A stretch of DNA of 64,000 nt from Deinococcus peraridilitoris DSM 19664 (GCF_000317835.1 NC_019789.1:62001-126000), one strand, 5' to 3'; counted from the stretch's first letter, positions 1 to 9,687 are shown. Program-made: numbers and translations. The notes: generated by a model not told the origin, from the sequence alone.

Positions 1-1676
1 CGGGTCTGCCTCTTCGGCAAGCAGACCCAGGTCGCTGGCGTAACGCAGTGCAGCGTCCATGATCTCCTGGGCTTTGCCCACATCACGCATCACCCAGTAC
101 TGCGCAACCCAGAACGTTCCCGCCAGGAAAGCGCCTTCCCTGCGTGCCTGCTCGCCGTTCAGATGACGCCAGTACAGATGGCCCTGACAGGAGTCACGCT
201 CCAGGACCTGCATCGTCACGAGCAACTCCGGAGCGTCCGGCTCGCAGTACCCCCAAACGGGAAACAAGGCTGCCGTCACGTCCACGCCCTCGCTTCCCGC
301 CATGTACGCGTACGCTCCTTCACGGGTCAAGCCATGCTTGCGCACCCAGGCGCGGATCTCACCCGCCGCGCCCAGCGAGCCGTCACGCTGCTCCGCGGTG
401 TTCGAGTACTCGCTGAGGTACTCCAGCGCGCAAGCTGCCAGGACTTTCCCGGCCACGTACGGCTGCTTGCTTCGTTCTTCCCAAATGCCGTAATCATCCT
501 CCTGCCAGTGCCGGCTGAGGAAATCTGCGAGGCGCTCCACCACCGGCCAATGCTCCCGTGTGCCGAAGCGCTGGTAGATCAGTTTCGCTGCGAGCAGCAC
601 GTTGCCGTACGCGTCAAGCTGCAGCTGACCACGCGCGCCATTTCCAATCCGCACCGGGCGGCTGTTCAGGAAGCCTGCCAGGTCGAGCTCCTCTTCTACG
701 GGAGGATCCTGCCCGTCCAGAGACAAAAACGGCACGAGGGGCAAGCCATTCTCGCGGGGCGCGTACCCGCAGATGAAATTCAGGAACGCGCGTCCTTCCG
801 TGCCTTCTCCACCAACGCGCGTCAAGGCGCCGACCACCATCGCTGCGTCCCGCAGCCACACGTACCGGTAATCCCAGTTGAGCGTCCCGCCCGGCACTTC
901 GGGAAGGCTGGTGGCGGCGCGGCAATCGTGCCACCACTGTCATGGTGCGTGAGCATCCGCAGTGCCCGCAGGGACGCGCGCACTGCTTCTTCGTACGGGC
1001 CATGATACGTGGCGTGCGTCGTCACGCCCTCCCAAGCTTCGAGGGTGTGGGCCTTCCACCGGCTCACCAGCTCCCAATCGACGTGCTCCAACCGCTGGTC
1101 ACTCAAAAATGCCCAAGCCGGTTCATCCTGGGGCACGCAGAGCACGACCGCTTGACCTTCAAGCTGCAGCGGATGCGAGGCGTACAGCCAGACACACGCG
1201 TCCACCCGCACGGCGTTTCCTTCCCGCATCAGCACCGCGCTGCGCCGTGCGTAATCGGGAGCGGCGTGCAAGAGCAGCTGGTAGGGACGGGGAGCTCGAG
1301 AGAACACGCGGCACAGGCCACGTGGAATCCCCTCACCGAATGGCAGGAAGTCCGTGATGACCAACTCATCGTCGCTCACTTGCAGGCGAGACTCGAGGAT
1401 GGCGCTGTCCGACAGGTACCGGCGTCCGGCGGGCACGCTGTGCGGCAAATCAATGCGCCATGAGCCGCCGCGCTGCTCATCCAGCAATCGCGCGAAGAGT
1501 GACGGTGCATCAAAACGCGCCGGGCAATACCAGACGATTTCACCCAAAGGCGTGACGAGCGCGCTGGTGCGGCGGTCGCTGAGCAGACCCAGGTCACGAA
1601 TCTGAAGGTCTGGCAGCGCGCCCTGAAGCTCGCCTTCGCGTGACCTGATCATGTTCGTTGCTGGCTGGTTGTTCAT
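1..1676 (-). pseudogene. GH15 glucoamylase-like glycosidase, frameshifted and cut by window edge
   Basis: The N-terminal part (from 1676 to about 917) reads in one frame and contains the beta-sandwich-like segment typical of bacterial GH15 proteins. The reading then moves to another frame that stays open to position 1 and carries the hallmark NWDYRYVWLRDA, followed by a region ending in EERSKQPYVAGKVL that fits the (alpha/alpha)6 barrel. GH15 enzymes hydrolyse alpha-glucosidic bonds of maltooligosaccharides, dextran or trehalose. Restoring one base in the GCCGCGCCGCC run at about 915-924 rejoins the frames, so this is a single -1 deletion or a sequencing error. The start at 1676 is preceded by an AGAGGT ribosome site. 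The C-terminus lies outside the window. Family certain, substrate unknown. Confidence 0.85.
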
Positions 1677-2380
1677 GCTGACCTCTGATCTTCATTCAGG
1701 CTACGGGGTACGGATGCCTGGACGTGTCAAGTCCACGACGAAATGGTGGAACACTCAAGGGAAGATGTAAGCTGAAGCGCCATGAATGCGGATTTCTGGC
1801 GAACGTATCTTGGCACTCCGCGTTCAGGGCTCTCCTCTCTGGCAGACGGGCGAGTCACGAGCACGACGAGACGGGAAACGATCAGAGCCCAAAGGGTACA
1901 TACATTTGGCGCCTCGAACAAACCGCCTCCTGCCCTCTGAAAGCGTCAGGATACTCACGTCAGGGCCGACCGGATCCTGCGGGGCAAAAGCACACAGCAG
2001 CTCACCCTGCTGTCAGGGAAGACAGCTCACCGGAAGGAAGCGTCGTCGGGTAACGGCATGACGCAGCCGAATCACGCGCATGCGGAGAACTCCAGCTGGC
2101 TTGACCTGCTCGACTGGCGCTGGCAAGTCACGACCTGTATCGTCAGGTCCGCAGCGTCCTTCCGATCGATCCGCTTCCCGCGCACGAAAGATGGCGGATG
2201 GTCCGCAATGACCTGTTCGGGAACCACTCACAGGCACCGCTCTCTCGGACCACCAAGCAGGGACACCGGGAACTGCCCCTCTGGCCTCGCCGTATGAAGC
2301 CCTTCACGTCCATCGCACGTGAAGGGCTTCACATTGTATTCATCCTGACTGAAGGGATGCGCTGTGTCTCTCCAGCCAGC
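1677..2380. other. Intergenic region without a recognisable gene
   Basis: About 700 bases separate the GH15 start from the end of the AhpD-like gene. I see no convincing coding region. The first 80 bases resemble 9140-9245, where a second decayed GH15 leader lies. The only other clear structure is the inverted repeat at 2295-2331. Confidence 0.6.
2295..2331. terminator. 15-bp inverted repeat downstream of the AhpD-like gene
   Basis: Perfect arms 2295-2309 and 2317-2331 flank a 7-base loop about 50 bases after the stop of the leftward gene at 2381. No long T-run follows on either strand, so it is either a non-canonical terminator or an mRNA-end stabilising hairpin. Confidence 0.5.
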
Positions 2381-2962
2381 TCAGGTAACGGGCTCACCAC
2401 GCCACTCGCGCGAACTGAACGCCTCGTCGAGCGGGGTGTTAAAGACATGGTTGGCGTAGTTGCTGATGGTCTTCACGGCAATCGCCAGGATCACGTCGAG
2501 GATATGCTGCTCACTGTACCCGGCGTCGAAAAAGGCCTGGGCAGCCGCCTGGTCCGGTCGGCCACGCGTGTCGTGCATGACCCGCACGAAGGTGCGCAGC
2601 GCCTCGAGCCGGGCGTCCGGGATGGGCCGGCCGTCACGAATGGCGTCGGTGACCTCCGTGGGAACCTTGGACATCTGGTCGGCGATGAAACTGTGCACAC
2701 TGGTGCAGTACTCGCAGCTATTTTCGCGGCTGAGTGTCAGAAAGACGACTTCCTGCTCGACCGGGTTCAGGCGTGAGGACTTGCGCAAGTGGTCGTAGCC
2801 GTTCAGGTAGGTTTCGAGCAGCCCAGGGTGGTTGGCCATCAAGAGGTACATGTTGGGCAGCCGCCCGACCTGTCGCTTGGCGCGCTCGAGCACTTCGCGC
2901 GCTTCGGGTTCGGCGTTTTCGAGGGTAACCTGGGGAAGCTGAAGGTGATAAGGCTTGCTCAC
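2381..2962 (-). CDS. Carboxymuconolactone decarboxylase / AhpD-like protein
   Basis: A 193-residue all-helical protein with the peroxidase-type motif CEYCTSVH (Cys83, Cys86, His90), the CxxC-x3-H signature of AhpD-like alkylhydroperoxidases. In that family the cysteine pair reduces peroxides or passes electrons to a peroxiredoxin, and is itself re-reduced by a thiol system. The next genes upstream on the same strand are thioredoxin (30 bases away) and thioredoxin reductase, which supports a thiol peroxidase role over true decarboxylase activity. Physiological substrate unknown. Confidence 0.85.
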   Translation of the reverse strand: MSKPYHLQLPQVTLENAEPEAREVLERAKRQVGRLPNMYLLMANHPGLLETYLNGYDHLRKSSRLNPVEQEVVFLTLSRENSCEYCTSVHSFIADQMSKVPTEVTDAIRDGRPIPDARLEALRTFVRVMHDTRGRPDQAAAQAFFDAGYSEQHILDVILAIAVKTISNYANHVFNTPLDEAFSSREWRGEPVT

Positions 2963-2992
2963 GCTTTCCTTTCCGTTGCTCTGGTGTGGTGT

Positions 2993-3331
2993 TCAGCCTT
3001 GAGGGGAGGCACCGAGGTGCTGGTCGAGCATCTGGGCGATCGCGCGCTTGGGATGAGCGCCGATCACAGCGTCAACCGGCTGGCCGTCTTTCAGCAGCAG
3101 CAGTGTCGGGATGCCCTGGATGCCGAACTCGGCGGCCATCCGTGGGTTTTCGTCCACGTTGATCTTGGCGACCTGCACGCGTCCGGCGTACTCCCCGGCG
3201 AGTTGCTCGACGATCGGCCCGACGGTGCGGCAGGGTCCGCACCAGGGCGCCCAGAAATCCACCAGCGTCAGGCCGTTGGCGGTGGTGTCGTTGAAGGTAT
3301 CGTCGGACAGCACAGTGGGTGTAACGCTCAT
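2993..3331 (-). CDS. trxA: Thioredoxin
   Basis: A 112-residue single-domain thioredoxin with the WCGPC active site (Cys31, Cys34) and the usual cis-proline segment IPTLLL. It is a cytoplasmic disulfide reductase. Its ATG overlaps the stop of the upstream thioredoxin reductase gene by 4 bases, so the pair is almost certainly co-transcribed and translationally coupled. The adjacent AhpD-like genes are plausible clients. Confidence 0.95.
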   Translation of the reverse strand: MSVTPTVLSDDTFNDTTANGLTLVDFWAPWCGPCRTVGPIVEQLAGEYAGRVQVAKINVDENPRMAAEFGIQGIPTLLLLKDGQPVDAVIGAHPKRAIAQMLDQHLGASPQG

Positions 3332-4308
3332 AAGGTGACCTCGTCTTGCTCTTGCTCTTCTCGTGTTGCCACTTCTTGAACTTCCAGGTGGGCAAGCATG
3401 CGCTCGGCGCTCATGGCGGCGCGGGTTCCGGCACCGACGCTGGTGGCGAGCTGGCGGTAGGAGTAGTCACTGACGTCCCCGGCCGCGAAGACCCCCGGCA
3501 CCGAGGTGAAGATCTCGTCGTTGACCTCCACATACCCGTCATCACGCAGTTTCACCAGCTCACCCAGAAAACCGGTGTTCGGCTCATGACCGATGAACAC
3601 GAATACCCCGTCCGTGGCCATCTCCTGCACTTCACCGCTCTTGAGGTTGCGCACCCTCACCCCGGTGACCGCCTGGTCACCCAGCACTTCCTCCACGGCA
3701 CTGTCCCAGACGAACTTCATCTTGGGATTGGAAAAGGCCCGCGCCTGCGCCACCTTGTTGGCCCGCAGGGTGTCACGGCGGTGAATGACCGTCACGGTGT
3801 CGGCGAACTTGGTCAGAAAGAGGCCTTCTTCGATGGCGGCGTCTCCCCCACCGATTACCACCACCTGTTTGCTCCGGTAGAAGAAGCCGTCGCAGGTGGC
3901 GCAGGTGCTGACCCCCCGCCCCCAGTAGAGTTCCTCTCCGGGAATGCCCAGCCGTTTGGGATTGGCCCCCGTGGCGATGATCACCGCGCGGGCCGTGTAG
4001 TTCGCTTCGTAGCCTTTGATCACAAAGCCCTGGGCGGAGCGCTCGATACCCTCCACCTCGTCCATCTCCAGGGTGGCGCCGAACTTCTCGGCCTGCTGCA
4101 CCATGCGCTGGGACAGTTCCATGCCGCTGATGGGATCCGGGAAGCCCGGGTAGTTCTCGACTTCTTCGGTCTGGGCGATCTGCCCGCCCGGCTGGCCTTT
4201 TTCGAGGATCAGGGTGCTCAGGCTGCCCCGTCCGGTGTAGATCGCCGCCGTCAATCCGGCCGGTCCTCCGCCGATGATCACCACGTCGTATTCATGAATT
4301 GCACGCAT
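3328..4308 (-). CDS. trxB: Thioredoxin-disulfide reductase
   Basis: A 326-residue low-molecular-weight NADPH-dependent flavoprotein. The FAD-binding GGGPAG lies at residues 13-18, the redox-active CATC at 136-139, the NADPH-binding GGGDAA follows, and the C-terminal FAD motif AAGDV is present. Length and motif order are normal. It reduces the thioredoxin encoded immediately downstream, with which it shares a 4-base overlap. Confidence 0.95.
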   Translation of the reverse strand: MRAIHEYDVVIIGGGPAGLTAAIYTGRGSLSTLILEKGQPGGQIAQTEEVENYPGFPDPISGMELSQRMVQQAEKFGATLEMDEVEGIERSAQGFVIKGYEANYTARAVIIATGANPKRLGIPGEELYWGRGVSTCATCDGFFYRSKQVVVIGGGDAAIEEGLFLTKFADTVTVIHRRDTLRANKVAQARAFSNPKMKFVWDSAVEEVLGDQAVTGVRVRNLKSGEVQEMATDGVFVFIGHEPNTGFLGELVKLRDDGYVEVNDEIFTSVPGVFAAGDVSDYSYRQLATSVGAGTRAAMSAERMLAHLEVQEVATREEQEQDEVTL

Positions 4309-4533
4309 GTTGCTCCTGAGTGTGGACGCTCCGGGTCAGCGGCTGGAGGCTCGCTGCTCAGGGAGTCAGGGATGTGGCTAACGCCTGGCGGGGATCAGTG
4401 AAGGCTGATGTTGATTTCATCTGGCTGCTGCGAGAGGTTGCTCCAAAAACGCGCCAACATTCCATTCCCGCCTGATCGTCCTTTCTCAAGGGCTCGCTTT
4501 CCTCGAATGACTTCAGGCTCCTCATGGAAGGGC

Positions 4534-5088
4534 TCAATCGGCGGCGCTGCTGAGTGGCGGGGCGTGCGGGAAGTCGATGTCGGTGTCGGCGACATTGTTG
4601 AGGTAGTTGGTGAGGATGTTGTAGGCGACATTCACCGTTATCTCGACGATCTCTTCGTCGTTATAACCGGCGTCACGGATTGCCTGAAGATCCATGTTGG
4701 TGACGCGCCCACGTTGCTCGACGATGGCCTGGGCGAAACCCAGGGCCGCCTGAACTTTCGGGTCACTGGCTTGACCCTGACGGGCTTGCCGGACGTTCTG
4801 GTCGTCAAGCCCACGCATTTTTCCCAGCATGCTGTGCGCGGCGAGGCAGTAATCGCAACCGTTCGCCTGCGCGACGACCAGGGCGATCTGTTCACGCAGT
4901 TGAGGGCTGAGAGTTCCGCTCTGCACGCCGTTCCCGAAGCCGAGGTAGCCGTTGAGCGCCGCGGGCGATTGCGCGAAGGTGGTGACGAGGTTGGGGAGTT
5001 TTCCGCCCATTTTGCTTTTGACGGTGTAGAGGGTCTGCTGAAGTTCAGGGCTGGCCGTTTCCGGGTTGATGGGGCTGATGCGTGGCAT
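4534..5088 (-). CDS. Carboxymuconolactone decarboxylase / AhpD-like protein
   Basis: A 184-residue second AhpD-like protein with the motif CDYCLAAH (Cys78, Cys81, His85). It is only distantly similar to the one at 2381-2962. A palindromic site at 5152-5169, 64 bases upstream of the start, matches the site in front of the TetR gene at 6615, so this gene is probably in the regulon of that repressor. A role in thiol-dependent peroxide or electrophile defence is inferred from the motif and the neighbouring trxA-trxB pair. Confidence 0.85.
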   Translation of the reverse strand: MPRISPINPETASPELQQTLYTVKSKMGGKLPNLVTTFAQSPAALNGYLGFGNGVQSGTLSPQLREQIALVVAQANGCDYCLAAHSMLGKMRGLDDQNVRQARQGQASDPKVQAALGFAQAIVEQRGRVTNMDLQAIRDAGYNDEEIVEITVNVAYNILTNYLNNVADTDIDFPHAPPLSSAAD

Positions 5089-5151
5089 GTCGTGCTCCTT
5101 TTCGGTTTGGGAGGTGGGCTTTCGGGGCTGTCAGGCTTCTCGAGGGTTTTG

Positions 5152-5169
5152 AAGTAGACCAGTCGACTT
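5152..5169. promoter_or_regulatory. Putative TetR/NemR-type operator upstream of AhpD-like gene
   Basis: The 18-mer AAGTAGACCAGTCGACTT is an imperfect palindrome (AAGTnGACnnGTCnACTT). Its core TAGACC resembles the NemR box of E. coli, and a closely related site occurs at 6585-6602 in front of the TetR gene in this window. Confidence 0.55.
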
Positions 5170-5316
5170 GAATGTGGGTCGGTCCGTTCCATGAACACCT
5201 GATCTGCAGCCTGCCTGAGGAGCGGGTGGTCTTGTGTCGCGCATACGACATGCGCAGGACATGGAGTGGCCGCCGCGGCGTCGCCTACCTGGGGAGCGAC
5301 TATCAGGCAGGCGATC

Positions 5317-5739
5317 TCACCTTATGCCTGCTCTGGCCACCGCGACTTTTCGCCGTGGCCACCACAAGGCTGCACCCAGCACAAAAAGGCCCAAGGTCCC
5401 CAGCAACAGCAGATCTCGAATGAAACCCACGGTTTTCGCCTGCAAAGGGTAAAGCTGGTGTTCTCGCAGGTATTGCTCGCTCACCAGCCGAGACCCAGCC
5501 GGACCACGTCCGGGCAGAAACGCCTGCTCGTCACGGATGATCAGCAGCTGCGGCGAACCGATCAGGGTACCCTGCCCAGAATCTCCGAACAGCGACGCGC
5601 TCCCGGTCGTGCCGGGCTCAACACGCTGTACGAGCTGCGCACCTCGGGTGGTGAACACCGCACCGACGAGGATACTGACAGCGAGTATCAGCGCGGTCAT
5701 CATCATGACGAACCCGAAGCGAGGCAGAAATCTGCGCAT
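5317..5739 (-). CDS. Small membrane protein of unknown function
   Basis: A 140-residue protein with a hydrophobic N-terminal segment (about residues 8-30), a polar region of roughly 75 residues, and a second hydrophobic segment near 108-127 followed by a basic tail. This predicts two membrane spans with the middle domain outside. The gene starts 4 bases after the end of the YceI gene, so the two are likely one operon. I do not recognise the family. Confidence 0.7.
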   Translation of the reverse strand: MRRFLPRFGFVMMMTALILAVSILVGAVFTTRGAQLVQRVEPGTTGSASLFGDSGQGTLIGSPQLLIIRDEQAFLPGRGPAGSRLVSEQYLREHQLYPLQAKTVGFIRDLLLLGTLGLFVLGAALWWPRRKVAVARAGIR

Positions 5740-5742
5740 GCC

Positions 5743-6339
5743 TTATTTGTTGCTGGCGATGAATTTCACCGTGAGCGGGACGACGTCATTGACACGTCCC
5801 ACGTTGACGGCCGCATTCCTGACGCCGTAATCGCTGAGTTTGACATTGAATTTCGCGACCACCGCGACCACGTCTCCTTTGGCTCCAACCGCCCTGGTGG
5901 CCTCGTTTGCGGGAGTGTAGCGTACAGTGGCGTCCGCCGTGACAGGCCGGGTCACGCCGTTCATGGTGACGCTGCCCTGCACGCGGTACCGGTCGCCTTC
6001 CAGGTGACGGACGCTCGTCGTCGTGAATTTGACTTCCGGGCGGGCATCGAAGTTGAACCAGTCTTTGCCGCGCATGTGCTCGTTGCGCAGGGTGAGGCCC
6101 GTGTCGATGCTGCTGGCGTCGATCAGTACTGAACCGCTGCCGCTCTTCGCCTGGGGATCAAAGCTGAGGGTTCCGCTGAGTTTGTTGGTCCGTCCGGTGA
6201 AGTTCTCCACCGCCGTTTCGTTCTCGACAATCAGTACGTTCTGCGCTTCGTTCTCGGAGAGGATCTTGAAGGTCTGCGGTGCTGCCAAGGCGAGCGAGAG
6301 GGTACCAGTGAGCGTCAAGGTCAAGGCGTATCGTTTCAT
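5743..6339 (-). CDS. YceI family periplasmic lipocalin-like protein
   Basis: A 198-residue protein with an N-terminal signal peptide ending near LALAAP, followed by the YceI fold: GTLSFDPQAKSGSGSVLIDASSIDTG, then MRGKDWFNFDARPEVKFTT, then the late motif GSVTMNGVTRPV. YceI proteins form a lipocalin-like barrel that binds isoprenoid-type lipids and are often induced by acid, osmotic or oxidative stress. A strong AGGAGG site lies just upstream of the ATG at 6339. It is transcribed away from the TetR gene at 6615, so the intervening region may be a shared control region. Confidence 0.9.
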   Translation of the reverse strand: MKRYALTLTLTGTLSLALAAPQTFKILSENEAQNVLIVENETAVENFTGRTNKLSGTLSFDPQAKSGSGSVLIDASSIDTGLTLRNEHMRGKDWFNFDARPEVKFTTTSVRHLEGDRYRVQGSVTMNGVTRPVTADATVRYTPANEATRAVGAKGDVVAVVAKFNVKLSDYGVRNAAVNVGRVNDVVPLTVKFIASNK

Positions 6340-6584
6340 ATGAACCTCCTGACGGCCGGCAAGCAGGCCGCGTGGTGATGTGCTGATCTGGCGGTCAGCT
6401 TGTCATTCCTCCCTTGGGCCTTGTGTAAAACACACGACACGGGTCTATGACGCTTTCCTTGCCTGACAGGTGCGCCCCTGCGTGCCTCACCGCTCCTGGG
6501 AAAGAGCTGGTTCGATCGACTCCACCGCACTGGTCACGGGTCAAACTGTCATCTCTGGGTTGTCATCATCAGGATTATCTGATC

Positions 6585-6602
6585 AAGTAAACTGGTCTAC
6601 TC
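6585..6602. promoter_or_regulatory. Putative autoregulatory operator of the TetR gene
   Basis: AAGTAAACTGGTCTACTC is an imperfect palindrome (AGTAnACnnGTnTACT) ending 12 bases before the TetR start codon. It shares the TAGACCAGT half with 5152-5169, read on the opposite strand. Binding here would block the TetR promoter. Confidence 0.55.
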
Positions 6603-6614
6603 CAGGAGGACTTC

Positions 6615-7190
6615 ATGGCCCGACGAGAAACACACCAGCACATCCTTCAGGCCGGTTTGCAGCTGGCCCGCAACCGCGGGTATCACGACACCGGGATCAA
6701 CGACGTCCTTGCTGCTGCCGGCGTACCGAAAGGTTCCTTCTACCATTACTTCAGCAGCAAGGAGGATTTTGCCCGGGAGCTGTTGCAGCACTACAACGCC
6801 GCAGCACTGACGGTTTTCAAGGCACATCTGAGTGATGAAACGCTGTCGCCGCGGACACGGCTGAAGGTGCTGTTCGGAACGCTGGGCCCGCAACTCGAAC
6901 AGGACGGAGGCTGTCTGCTCGGTCACTTCAGCCAGGAGATGGGTGGCGTCAGTGACACGCTGGCTCACGCCTGCAGCGAAGCCCTGCAGGCACAGCAGCA
7001 GCTCGTCATCCAGTGCCTGCTCGACGGTCAGGAACGCGGCGACATCACACGTGACGTTGATGCCTCCGCACTCGCTGCGTCACTGCTCGACGCCTGGCAG
7101 GGCGCGCTGATGCGTATGAAAACCAGCCGCAACCATGCACCACTGGAGAACTTTCTGACGCTGTACTTCGATCATTTCCTCAAACCCTGA
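6615..7190 (+). CDS. TetR/AcrR family regulator, NemR-like
   Basis: A 191-residue repressor. Residues 8-55 form the helix-turn-helix (GINDVLAAAGVPKGSFYHYF). The ligand domain contains DGGCLLGHFSQEM with Cys100, a segment typical of NemR-like regulators that sense electrophiles or reactive chlorine through cysteine. Cys120 is a second candidate. An AGGAGG site precedes the ATG. Related palindromes sit at its own promoter and upstream of the AhpD-like gene at 5088, which suggests autoregulation plus control of the thiol cassette. The CRP/FNR gene starts 11 bases downstream. Family certain, inducer inferred. Confidence 0.88.
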   Translation: MARRETHQHILQAGLQLARNRGYHDTGINDVLAAAGVPKGSFYHYFSSKEDFARELLQHYNAAALTVFKAHLSDETLSPRTRLKVLFGTLGPQLEQDGGCLLGHFSQEMGGVSDTLAHACSEALQAQQQLVIQCLLDGQERGDITRDVDASALAASLLDAWQGALMRMKTSRNHAPLENFLTLYFDHFLKP

Positions 7191-7201
7191 CTCAGGAGCG
7201 T

Positions 7202-7966
7202 ATGCGACACCTCAACCACCACCTGCTCAGCCTGCTGGGCCTCCGTCCGGCAGACCCGCCGCCCGTGCGAGCCTGGGCCGTGAAGGGCGCTCGCTGGAGT
7301 GAGCAGCTCACCGAAACTGAACTTCACGCCGTCGGCGCCATCTGTCCCCACCGGCCCTACCGCCGTGGTGAGCACGTCTTTCGCCAAGGTGATGCCGCCG
7401 CGTACCTCTACGTGCTGATCGAAGGACACGTGAAACTTTCCACCCCCAGCTGGTTGGGGAGCGAGCGCGTCATGCACGTCTGCGGTCCGGATGACTTCTT
7501 CGGCGAGAACTTCCTCACGCAGGCCGAAAGTTGCGCTGCGGACGCCCTGGTAGTCAGCGAGCGAGCACTGATCTGCCCGATCAGCCGTGAGCAGTTCATG
7601 ACCGTCGTCCGTGAAGTTCCCAGTGCCGCCCTCGCCTTCGCGGCCGCGCTCGCGCACCGCAATGCAGAGCTCGAAACGAAACTCGGCGTCATGAGCCAGC
7701 CCGTGCAGGCGAGGCTGGCTCATGTCATGATCGAACTCGCCCAGCGTCTCGGTACGCCCACGGAGAACGGCACGTACCAGCTGCAGGTGGAACTGCGTCA
7801 CGACGAACTCGCCAGCCTCGCCGGTACCAACCGTGTCAGCGCTACGCACGCACTGAGCTTGTGGCGCAAGCGTCAACTCGTCAAAGGCACCCGCGGACAC
7901 TACCAAGTCAATGTTATCGGGCTCCAGCAGCTCGTCGAGGAGCTGGAACTCGAAGCATTCAAGTGA
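7202..7966 (+). CDS. CRP/FNR family transcriptional regulator
   Basis: A 254-residue protein with an N-terminal cyclic-nucleotide-binding-like beta-roll (about residues 50-150, containing RRGEHVFRQGDAAAYLYVLIEG) and a C-terminal winged helix (about 185-240, ELASLAGTNRVSATHAL). It lacks an obvious FNR-type N-terminal cysteine cluster, so it is unlikely to carry an oxygen-sensing iron-sulfur cluster. It starts 11 bases after the TetR gene and is probably co-transcribed with it. Effector unknown. Confidence 0.88.
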   Translation: MRHLNHHLLSLLGLRPADPPPVRAWAVKGARWSEQLTETELHAVGAICPHRPYRRGEHVFRQGDAAAYLYVLIEGHVKLSTPSWLGSERVMHVCGPDDFFGENFLTQAESCAADALVVSERALICPISREQFMTVVREVPSAALAFAAALAHRNAELETKLGVMSQPVQARLAHVMIELAQRLGTPTENGTYQLQVELRHDELASLAGTNRVSATHALSLWRKRQLVKGTRGHYQVNVIGLQQLVEELELEAFK

Positions 7967-8159
7967 AACCCTCAGCGTTCGCCGTGAAGGCAGGTTTCGT
8001 CCGCGCATCGATACATAACCAACCACAACGCAGCTGTTGTTCCAGCGTGACGTCTGGCCGCCAGGGCACACTCTGCCGTCAGCGCATCTTTCGCTTCGGA
8101 AGCCGTGCTGCTCACGAAGCCGCTGACTCTTCCATCCAAGCCCCGTTCTTCTGCAACGG

Positions 8160-8921
8160 TAGCCAGAATGGTCGACCAAACGGATTCCGGTAAGGTAAGC
8201 CCAGCGAGCGGTGCACCTACTCTGGGATGCCAAAGTCCGCGAGGTACAGCGCACTCGTCAGTGTCACTGCCTAACTGGTGTTAGGCCAGGCCAGGGTGAG
8301 GTGGCCACCGGACATATCACTACACCTGGTGTGTCATCAGTCGAGGCGTTCGCTCCTCAAGAAGGGCCAAGGACACCGCAGGCGTTCATCCATTCGATCA
8401 GCTTCTCCATCAGCGGCCGCGGTGAAGACATCAGGCCATACCCAATCAATGCGTCCACGCTCAGCACCGGCAGCAAGGCGCTCAAGTCACGGATACGGAT
8501 CTCGCGCCCTCAAGTACGGCTGAAAATGCTGCGTTGCTGCCGCGTGGCGTCCGTCAGTTGCTCAGGATCAGCGAAGCACACGAGCACTTCACTCACCCGG
8601 TCTGCAGATGACGCGCCACGCAGAGGCCCCCTCCTCCGTTCCTTCCACCTCCCGCCAGCACCAGCACGCAAACACGGTCGAAGCACTCGCCCAGTTCTCG
8701 CAGCGTCAACTCTGCCAGCGAACGACCCGCGTTTCCATCATCGGCAGGAGCGGTGGACCGCGTCGCCGTTGAGGAGAGCGGTCCACCTCGCGCATCTGCT
8801 CTATCGTGACGGCTGGGACCGGAAAACCCTGCCGCGGCACGAACGATGAAACCACCGAACGCTCCGAATGAGACATCCGAGGACAAAAGCCCATGAAGCT
8901 GCTGGCCGTGACCCGCCACAC
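8160..8921 (-). pseudogene. Relic of YjeF N-terminal domain (NAD(P)HX epimerase, nnrE-like)
   Basis: Fragments in several frames line up in order with a YjeF_N domain: VPAVTIEQMREVDR near 8819, then GRSLAELTLRELG, then LAGGGRNGGGGLCVARHL (the family AGGGNNGGDG loop with Asp changed to Gly), then VSEVLVCFADPEQL, then VDALIGYGL, then DTPGVVICPVATLTLA. At least four frameshifts and several stops separate them. The intact domain repairs damaged NADH/NADPH hydrates. The rest of 7967-9687 shows no intact gene; a GH15 leader relic lies at 9052-9245, and 9246-9687 looks like plain intergenic DNA. Confidence 0.7.
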
Positions 8922-9051
8922 CCGGAGTTGAGAACAAAGCGCGTTCGACGGGAAGACCGCGTCCGAACGCCATCACCCTGTTCTTAGCGAAGAGCGGTAC
9001 CCCGGTCCATGGTTACGGCAATCCATGCAGTGTGCACGAAATCCCACCTGC

Positions 9052-9245
9052 GGCTCCACGGGTTCTTCGGTGTTCAGTTCCGCCCGCTGAGATCACAGGC
9101 CGAAGTCGTTTTGGCAGCGCGATAGCGGTCACTTCTGGCTGATTGTTCATGCTCACCTCTGATCTCCGGCCAGGCTACGCAGCCCGGAGGGTGAAGCGTG
9201 CCAGGCACACGACCAGATGGCGCAGTGCTCAAGAATGAACCTCAC
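9052..9245 (-). pseudogene. Decayed copy of the GH15 5' end and leader
   Basis: Reading leftward, 9142 begins MNNQP and the bases upstream (9143-9240) align with the leader and start of the GH15 gene at 1676, including the ribosome-binding region and the stretch running to about 1755. After the first few codons the similarity fades and no GH15 catalytic motif is readable. This is the fossil front of a second GH15 copy or of a duplicated promoter segment. Confidence 0.55.
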
Positions 9246-9687
9246 CTTGACCCGCACCCGGGAGGCAAGCAGCTGATGAGCGTGACCGGTCCGTCAGCTG
9301 GCTTGGTCTCTCCTCCGGCGGATGAGGCGACGTCATGTCGCGTCTGCCAGGTCACCACTATGCCCGCGTCATGACAAGAGGATACGCAGGTGATGACAAT
9401 TTCGACATCTCCTGATTCAGGTGGCTGTGCAGGAACATAAAGCACCCCTGTCTTCACGAAGTGTTCACGTCTTTGGCTGATGTCGGCTGAACGACACAAA
9501 CCGGTTGTCATGTTCTTCAACCTGAACTGCGTAAAACGATCACGGCGCTTGCCCCACCTCAGGAACGACCGACCCGTCCGGCCAATCCAGTTCAGGCGTC
9601 CACGGCTGACGGAAGCGTCACGAAGTAACCAGAAGCGAAACGTCAAGCCCACACTTGAAGCACCAGCAACACTCAAAGGAGGTTCAT

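Noticed and set aside
3346..4401. A 351-codon frame antisense to trxB
   Set aside because: trxB on the other strand is complete with CATC and cofactor motifs.
7172..8254. A 360-codon leftward frame over the CRP/FNR gene
   Set aside because: The rightward CRP/FNR protein is complete; the opposite frame has no recognisable fold.
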